From positions 1-10,210 of the forward strand of contig JANWXA010000056.1 of NCBI GenBank assembly GCA_025055465.1: 10,210 bases of DNA, given 5' to 3'. This document shows, one piece after another, positions 6,517 through 10,210 of this stretch. Positions within the stretch are counted from its first letter, which is position 1, and each line of letters begins with the position of its first letter. The translations under genes were made by a program, and so were the position numbers. Source of the stretch: Candidatus Kapaibacterium sp. GTDB lineage: Bacteria; Bacteroidota; Ignavibacteria; Kapaibacteriales; HRBIN21. The notes beneath the pieces are model-generated. The model was not told the origin of the DNA. It made no database searches and saw only the letters and a list, made by a program, of their open reading frames with translations.

Positions 6517-7796
6517 CAACGAATAACCGACACAAGCTGGTGGAGCTGCAGGAGATTGCGCAGGCACTGGCCCCGGATCAGTTGCACTTCCTGCCGCCGG
6601 AAACCGTTTTGGGGACACCTTGGGCGAGCGTGGAGGAGAGCGGGACCACGCTGGAGGAGAATGCGTACCTGAAGGCCGTCGCCCTGTTTGAGCGGGTTGG
6701 TCAGCCTGTTGTCGCCGACGATTCGGGGTTAGAGGTGGAGGCCCTTGGGGGAAGACCGGGCGTGGATTCCGCGCATTTCGCGGGCTCGGACGCGGAGAAT
6801 CGGCGAGCTCTGTTGGACCTCCTCCGCGATGTGCCGCCTGAGCGCAGGCGGGCCCGCTTCCGGACGGTGTTGTGCTATCGAGACTGGCTTCGGACGGTTT
6901 GTGTAGAGGGGATCGTGACGGGCTGGATTGCTCTGGAGGAACGGGGCGAGCATGGCTTTGGCTACGACTCCCTCTTCATCCCAGACGGGGAAGAGCTCAC
7001 CTTTGCTGAGATGGAACCGAGCCAGAAGAACCGGATCAGCCATCGCTTCCGGGCCGTGGCGGCGCTGTTGAAATTTCTGCAACGGTTGGAGATCGAGCCG
7101 GAGCCCACTCCTGGTACCTCGGTCGGCCTGGTTCGGCTTCCGCCTTGGCTGCCTTGGCTGCTCCGTGTGTGTGGTGCGGCTGTGCGCTCAGACCATGCAG
7201 AGCAACTGGGGCTGGCGGTGGAGGGAGCGCTGCGGGCTGGGATGCCTGTGCGGGCACTGGCAGAGGGCCTTCTGCAGTTGTGGCCTTTTGCGGGGTTTCC
7301 AGCGGCGATTGAGGCGTTGCAGTGTGCGCACTCGGTTTGCCGCCGCCTTGGCCTTGCCTGGCAGCCTCCAGAAAGGCTGGTTCAGGACGATTTTGGCAGA
7401 CGGGAACACGGGGAGAGCCTCTTCGTGAGCGTATATAGGGGGCAAGCCGAGCGGGTTCGCGAACGCCTGCGGGAGCTTTCGCCTGTGCTGGAGGATGCAG
7501 TGTTGCGTGGAGCATACGGAGAAACGCTTTCTCGGGAGGGACTCACGCTGTTAGAGCGAGAGCTTGCCGCCGTAGCAATGTTGGTCGTAGGAGGTTGGTG
7601 GCGGCAGGCACAGTCCCATCTGCGTGCTCTCCTGAACCAAGGCATTACCCCGGAGCAGGGCGAAGAGCTGCTGCTGGTGTTGCGGCCCCTCTGCAGCGCC
7701 CGTCAGTGGGAACGGCTTCAGGAGGAATGGCAGCAGGCGAAGCTCCAGTACGAGCGAGAGGATGCCTCTACGCCAGGGGTCGTCAGCCTTACCTAA
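6495..7796 (+). CDS. rdgB: RdgB/HAM1-type XTP/dITP pyrophosphatase fused to a carboxymuconolactone-decarboxylase-like region
   Basis: A 433-residue protein, about twice the normal RdgB length of 200. Residues 1-197 form a complete nucleotide pyrophosphatase that would hydrolyse non-canonical purine triphosphates (dITP, XTP, ITP) to monophosphates. Seen are ATNNRHKLVE (8-17), TLEENAYLKA (52-61), ADDSGLEVEALGGRPGVDSA (74-93) with the D75/D76 pair, GFGYDSLFIP (154-163) and KNRISHRFRA (178-187). Residues about 215-410 look like two CMD/AhpD-type helical units. The first (about 220-287) has ALRAGMPVRALAEGLLQ and PFAGFPAAIEAL. The second (about 327-408) has LLERELAAVAMLVVG and HLRALLNQGITPEQGEELL. 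His375 of the second unit is replaced by Ala (A241) in the first, and there is no AhpD CxxC, so redox or decarboxylase activity is doubtful. The frame is uninterrupted across the junction. The start overlaps the aminotransferase stop by 22 bp. The pyrophosphatase call is firm; the CMD call rests on pattern only. Confidence 0.88.
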   Translation: MGWHLVVATNNRHKLVELQEIAQALAPDQLHFLPPETVLGTPWASVEESGTTLEENAYLKAVALFERVGQPVVADDSGLEVEALGGRPGVDSAHFAGSDAENRRALLDLLRDVPPERRRARFRTVLCYRDWLRTVCVEGIVTGWIALEERGEHGFGYDSLFIPDGEELTFAEMEPSQKNRISHRFRAVAALLKFLQRLEIEPEPTPGTSVGLVRLPPWLPWLLRVCGAAVRSDHAEQLGLAVEGALRAGMPVRALAEGLLQLWPFAGFPAAIEALQCAHSVCRRLGLAWQPPERLVQDDFGRREHGESLFVSVYRGQAERVRERLRELSPVLEDAVLRGAYGETLSREGLTLLERELAAVAMLVVGGWWRQAQSHLRALLNQGITPEQGEELLLVLRPLCSARQWERLQEEWQQAKLQYEREDASTPGVVSLT

Positions 7797-7833
7797 AAAG
7801 TGGCCTCAGGCCGTCAATGGCGTCAGAGAATCC

Positions 7834-7840
7834 AGGCGGA
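7834..7840 (+). promoter_or_regulatory. Ribosome binding site of rarA (AGGCGGA)
   Basis: AGGCGGA, a near match to AGGAGG, ends 5 nt before the ATG at 7846. It supports that start over the in-frame ATG at 7762, which would overlap the previous gene by 35 bp and add 28 non-conserved residues. Most other genes here lack an evident Shine-Dalgarno sequence. Confidence 0.55.
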
Positions 7841-7845
7841 CAGCG

Positions 7846-9171
7846 ATGCAGCTCTTTAGCGAGGAAGGCGGGGTAAGGGAAGCCTTGGTGCCGTTGGCGG
7901 AGCGACTTCGCCCGCAGCGGTTTGAGGATGTGCTCGGGCAACAGCACCTGGTGGGGCCACAAGGGGCATTCCGACAGTTTTTGCAGCGTGGATACTTTCC
8001 GTCGGTTATCCTCTGGGGGCCTCCAGGGACGGGGAAAACGACAATTGCTCGTATTGTAGCGCGAGAGCTCGCGGCGGAATGGCTTCAGTTGGCCGGGACC
8101 GAGGTTGGGGTTGGTACCTTGCGGGAGCTTATCCAACGTGCAACGACGCTCCGCAGGCGGGGGCGTCGCGTGATCCTGTTCATTGATGAAATCCACCGTT
8201 GCACGCGTCCACAGCAGGATGCGCTGCTGCAGGCGGTGGAGGAAGGAACGATCATTCTCGTGGGCACGACAACGGAGCCTCCCAGCTTTGTTCTTTCGGG
8301 GGCGCTGTTGTCGCGATGTCGGGTCTATGAACTCTACCCTTTGACGGAGGCGGAGCTTCGGGAGCTGCTGCAGCGGGCCATAGCAGCGCTGGAGCAGCAG
8401 GGCGGAGCGCCAATAGCGGTGGAAGCAGAGGGACATCTGTTGCACCTTGCTGGCGGCGACGCACGGGTGCTGGTATCGGTGTTGGAAGCGGCGACAGCGC
8501 TGGCGCAGGTACGGGAGGGCAAGCGCACTGTGACGGCCGAGCACGTGCGGCAGGCATTGGCTCGTACTGTGCCGAGCTATGATGCCCATGGACAACGACA
8601 CTACGATGTGATTTCCGCCTTCATCAAGTCAGTGCGCGGCTCCGATCCCGACGCGGCTGTGCTATGGCTGGCGGTGATGTTAGAAGGAGGAGAGGACCCC
8701 CGCTTCATAGCCCGTCGGTTGGTGATCTTGGCAAGCGAAGACATTGGGAACGCAGAGCCGCATGCTCTGCCGGTGGCGGTGGCGGCTATGCTTGCGGTGG
8801 AACGCATCGGGATGCCGGAGGCTCGGATAGTGTTAGCACAGGCAACGACCTATCTGGCATGCTGTCCGAAGTCCAACGCTGCCTACCAAGCCCTTGGCGC
8901 GGCTACGGAAGATGTGCGTTCGGGCATTCCCACGACGGTTCCGTTCCACCTGCGGAATCCTGTCACCGCCGCTTTTGCCCGTATGGGATATGGAGCGGGC
9001 TACCTTTATCCCCACGACTTTCCAGGCCATTTTGTGTGCCAACAGTATTTCCCCGAGGGCATGGAGCCGAAGGTGTACTACGAGCCAGGGGAAGCCGGCG
9101 CGGAGGCGCTCTATCGGGAATACTTGCTGCGGTGCTGGCCGGATCGGCGCGGAGAGGGGGGAGCCCAGTAA
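7846..9171 (+). CDS. rarA: Replication-associated recombination protein RarA (MgsA), AAA+ ATPase
   Basis: A 441-residue clamp-loader-like AAA+ ATPase (RarA/MgsA/WRNIP1 family) acting at stalled or gapped replication forks. The start at 7846 gives MQLF, then PLAERLRPQRFEDVLGQQHL (16-35), the family's standard N-terminus. Walker A is GPPGTGKTT (58-66), Walker B is LFIDEIHR (111-118), the sensor 1 region is GTTTEPPSF (140-148), and LLSRCRVYEL (154-163) contains the likely arginine finger. The C-terminal tetramerisation region is well conserved: DVISAFIKSVRGSDPDAA, GGEDPRFIARRL, SEDIGNAEP and CCPKSNAAYQA. In most homologues the sensor region reads GATTENPSF, so the Asn is replaced by Pro here. 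Length is normal. It is the last gene of the rightward unit, 49 bp after the RdgB fusion gene, and it converges on the barrel gene with only 10 bp between stop codons. The context with a nucleotide-pool cleaner fits a genome-maintenance role. Confidence 0.96.
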   Translation: MQLFSEEGGVREALVPLAERLRPQRFEDVLGQQHLVGPQGAFRQFLQRGYFPSVILWGPPGTGKTTIARIVARELAAEWLQLAGTEVGVGTLRELIQRATTLRRRGRRVILFIDEIHRCTRPQQDALLQAVEEGTIILVGTTTEPPSFVLSGALLSRCRVYELYPLTEAELRELLQRAIAALEQQGGAPIAVEAEGHLLHLAGGDARVLVSVLEAATALAQVREGKRTVTAEHVRQALARTVPSYDAHGQRHYDVISAFIKSVRGSDPDAAVLWLAVMLEGGEDPRFIARRLVILASEDIGNAEPHALPVAVAAMLAVERIGMPEARIVLAQATTYLACCPKSNAAYQALGAATEDVRSGIPTTVPFHLRNPVTAAFARMGYGAGYLYPHDFPGHFVCQQYFPEGMEPKVYYEPGEAGAEALYREYLLRCWPDRRGEGGAQ

Positions 9172-9198
9172 CCGGGGATAGTCATGGCTTGGGGCTCC
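9160..9198. terminator. Inverted repeat spanning the convergent gene ends
   Basis: GGAGCCC (9160-9166) and GGGCTCC (9192-9198) are perfectly complementary 7-bp arms around a 25-nt loop. The loop contains the 10-bp gap between the rarA stop and the barrel-gene stop. The position suggests a bidirectional terminator overlapping both coding ends. No T-run follows on either strand and the loop is long, so the case is weak. Confidence 0.3.
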
Positions 9199-10129
9199 AG
9201 CGAGACTCTGCTGTGATGCCCCATGTATGTACCAGTTGCGGCCCTCGCGTGCGTCGGAATACGGGAACTGTTCCCTGGAGGCGTGCTGCGAAAGGCTCAG
9301 CGAGCACGGTCAAAGCCGGGAGCACGTCTACCCAAATGCCGCCGGTGGCGGGGAAAGGTTGCCCGTTGAGGTAGTCCGGGGTGGTCATGCGAAGGCGCAG
9401 GGCAAGGCCGGGAAGCAACCACGTCGCGGGGCAGTCGAGCCAGTTTCCAACCAGAAGCGCTTGCAGCTCGGTGCCGGTCTGGTAGCCGAGAGCATTGGCA
9501 TGAAGGGGAACACGGACCATCGTCGAGAGGACCAAGCTGAAAAGGGCGTCGGAGCTTGTTGCGGCGATCAGCCCCCATGCTAAAGCTTCCCATGTGCCGG
9601 TTCCGGGCTGGATGTCACGGGGGAGGCGCACACCATTGCGCTCCAAATCGGAGGGCCCCGTAGGGGCTTTGAAGCCGGTACCAAGAGCGATGCTCCAGGG
9701 AGAGAGGAGGGACCGTGGGCTGAGGTCGTGCTTGAGAAGCGCCATGGCGTCCCCGAGGCCGGCAGCACGGTAAACTTCGGCGAGGGTGTCTATCTGGAGG
9801 CGACGTTCTTTGAAAGTGAGCGGCAATGATACCAGCACGGACCAGCCTGGGTGCAGCACGAGTTCGGCTTCCGCACGCCAGAGATGGCTTAGCGCTCGGC
9901 GACCGAGGGGGTCCGGAATCGTTGCTGTCCCGTTGGCTGTGCGAGTGAAGTGGGTGAAGCTGTACGACACGCTGATGGTCAGAGGAGCTGTTGGATCTAC
10001 ACCCCGTTCAGCTCCCGCTAATGACACCGTAGGAGGTCCGCAGCAGGCTTGGCTGAGAGCAGGTGGACTCCACCAGAGGCTAATGACGCACCACAGCGCC
10101 GCGAGGGCTCTACGGTGATACTGCCACAT
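9182..10129 (-). CDS. Outer-membrane beta-barrel protein, MetA-like transporter type
   Basis: A 315-residue exported protein. The N-terminal signal peptide has RR (6-7), a hydrophobic core (8-20) and a likely cleavage after SQA28. The preceding residues do not form a canonical lipobox, so a lipoprotein is less likely. The mature protein would start CCGPP. The remainder alternates short amphipathic strands with turns, as in a barrel, and has the signatures GLGDAMALLKHDL (124-136), LGTGFKAPTG (149-158) and PGTGTWEA (175-182). These recall the phenol-degradation MetA-like/'transporter' barrel family of the outer membrane. Substrate unknown. The start at 10129 is the first ATG after an in-frame stop at 10145-10147, and AGGGG about 8 nt upstream can serve as ribosome binding site. 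Its start overlaps the end of another leftward gene by 20 bp, so it is probably the distal gene of an operon entering from the right. Family assignment is moderate; export and barrel are likelier. Confidence 0.75.
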   Translation of the reverse strand: MWQYHRRALAALWCVISLWWSPPALSQACCGPPTVSLAGAERGVDPTAPLTISVSYSFTHFTRTANGTATIPDPLGRRALSHLWRAEAELVLHPGWSVLVSLPLTFKERRLQIDTLAEVYRAAGLGDAMALLKHDLSPRSLLSPWSIALGTGFKAPTGPSDLERNGVRLPRDIQPGTGTWEALAWGLIAATSSDALFSLVLSTMVRVPLHANALGYQTGTELQALLVGNWLDCPATWLLPGLALRLRMTTPDYLNGQPFPATGGIWVDVLPALTVLAEPFAARLQGTVPVFRRTRGPQLVHTWGITAESRWSPKP

Positions 10130-10210
10130 GGAGCTGCCCCTGCGTTATGCCTCCCCGGTTGTCCTTGACCACAACGGCGATCGTGTTGGTCAGCCCTCCG
10201 CAGCACGGGT
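10110..10210 (-). CDS. 3' end of an unidentified leftward gene (partial)
   Basis: Reading leftward from 10208, 32 codons run to a TAG at 10110-10112. The peptide starts PCCGGLTNTIAVVVKDN and ends QGQLHVAVSP. I prefer this frame because it has the sort of mixed hydrophobic/polar composition of a real C-terminus, and most third codon positions are G or C, as in neighbouring genes. The overlapping frame on the same strand is Arg-rich and the remaining one has an early stop. The gene ends 20 bp inside the start of the barrel gene, a typical operon overlap. The family is not recognised. The Cys-Cys-Gly near the cut edge resembles the CCG at the mature N-terminus of the barrel protein and might bind metal, which is speculation. 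Confidence 0.5.
   Translation of the reverse strand, partial: PCCGGLTNTIAVVVKDNRGGITQGQLHVAVSP

Noticed and set aside
7762..7845. An earlier in-frame ATG for RarA at 7762.
   Set aside because: It adds 28 non-conserved residues and overlaps the preceding gene; the ATG at 7846 has a ribosome binding site and the family N-terminus.
7789..8601. A 270-codon minus-strand frame inside the RdgB-fusion/RarA region.
   Set aside because: It lies antisense to conserved coding sequence and its translation is Arg/Gln/Leu-rich with no motif.
1..10210. Mobile elements, integrase, toxin-antitoxin or phage genes next to the CRISPR array.
   Set aside because: No transposase or integrase motifs, terminal inverted repeats, target duplications or tRNA attachment sites were seen; the genes are ordinary chromosomal families.

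Overview
The window reads as chromosomal DNA of a G+C-rich bacterium (roughly 60% G+C by eye) from the Bacteroidota/Chlorobi side of the tree, possibly Chlorobi/Ignavibacteria/Kapabacteria-like. Two observations support this. The 958-residue exported protein ends in a FlgD-like, type-IX-secretion-style C-terminal domain. The three likeliest promoter positions each carry an exact TAnnTTTG box, the -7 element used by the Bacteroidetes primary sigma factor. The taxonomic placement is inference, since no rRNA or other marker is present.

Layout. Positions 1-318 are the leader-proximal end of a CRISPR array: five identical 30-bp repeats with 35-37 bp spacers. It runs off the left edge and is probably transcribed leftward, with its leader starting at 319. 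Positions 319-895 contain no convincing gene; they hold the leader and promoter, a strong hairpin and a G-quadruplex-type motif. Positions 896-4496 are a leftward two-gene unit: a large exported FG-GAP/FlgD-like surface protein, followed after 13 bp by an OmpR/PhoB-type response regulator with no adjacent histidine kinase. A 96-bp divergent promoter region (4497-4592) separates it from a rightward four-gene unit.

The rightward unit (4593-9171) is tightly packed. It encodes a SpoU/TrmH-family RNA 2'-O-methyltransferase, a class V PLP aminotransferase (47-bp overlap), an RdgB/HAM1-type nucleotide pyrophosphatase fused to a carboxymuconolactone-decarboxylase-like region (22-bp overlap), and RarA (49-bp gap). 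RdgB and RarA both guard genome integrity, one by cleaning the nucleotide pool and the other at stalled forks. The aminotransferase looks metabolically unrelated. Convergent to this unit are a leftward outer-membrane barrel gene (9182-10129) and, overlapping its start, the 3' end of another leftward gene that enters from the right edge.

The least ordinary items are the RdgB-CMD fusion, the three matching promoter boxes (two of them an inverted pair between divergent genes), the kinase-less regulator with a polyproline tail, and a pair of genes at the right edge that both carry Cys-Cys-Gly motifs. I did not find a clearly new defence or mobile system: no cas gene, transposase, integrase or phage gene is visible. 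The rest looks like ordinary chromosomal housekeeping.
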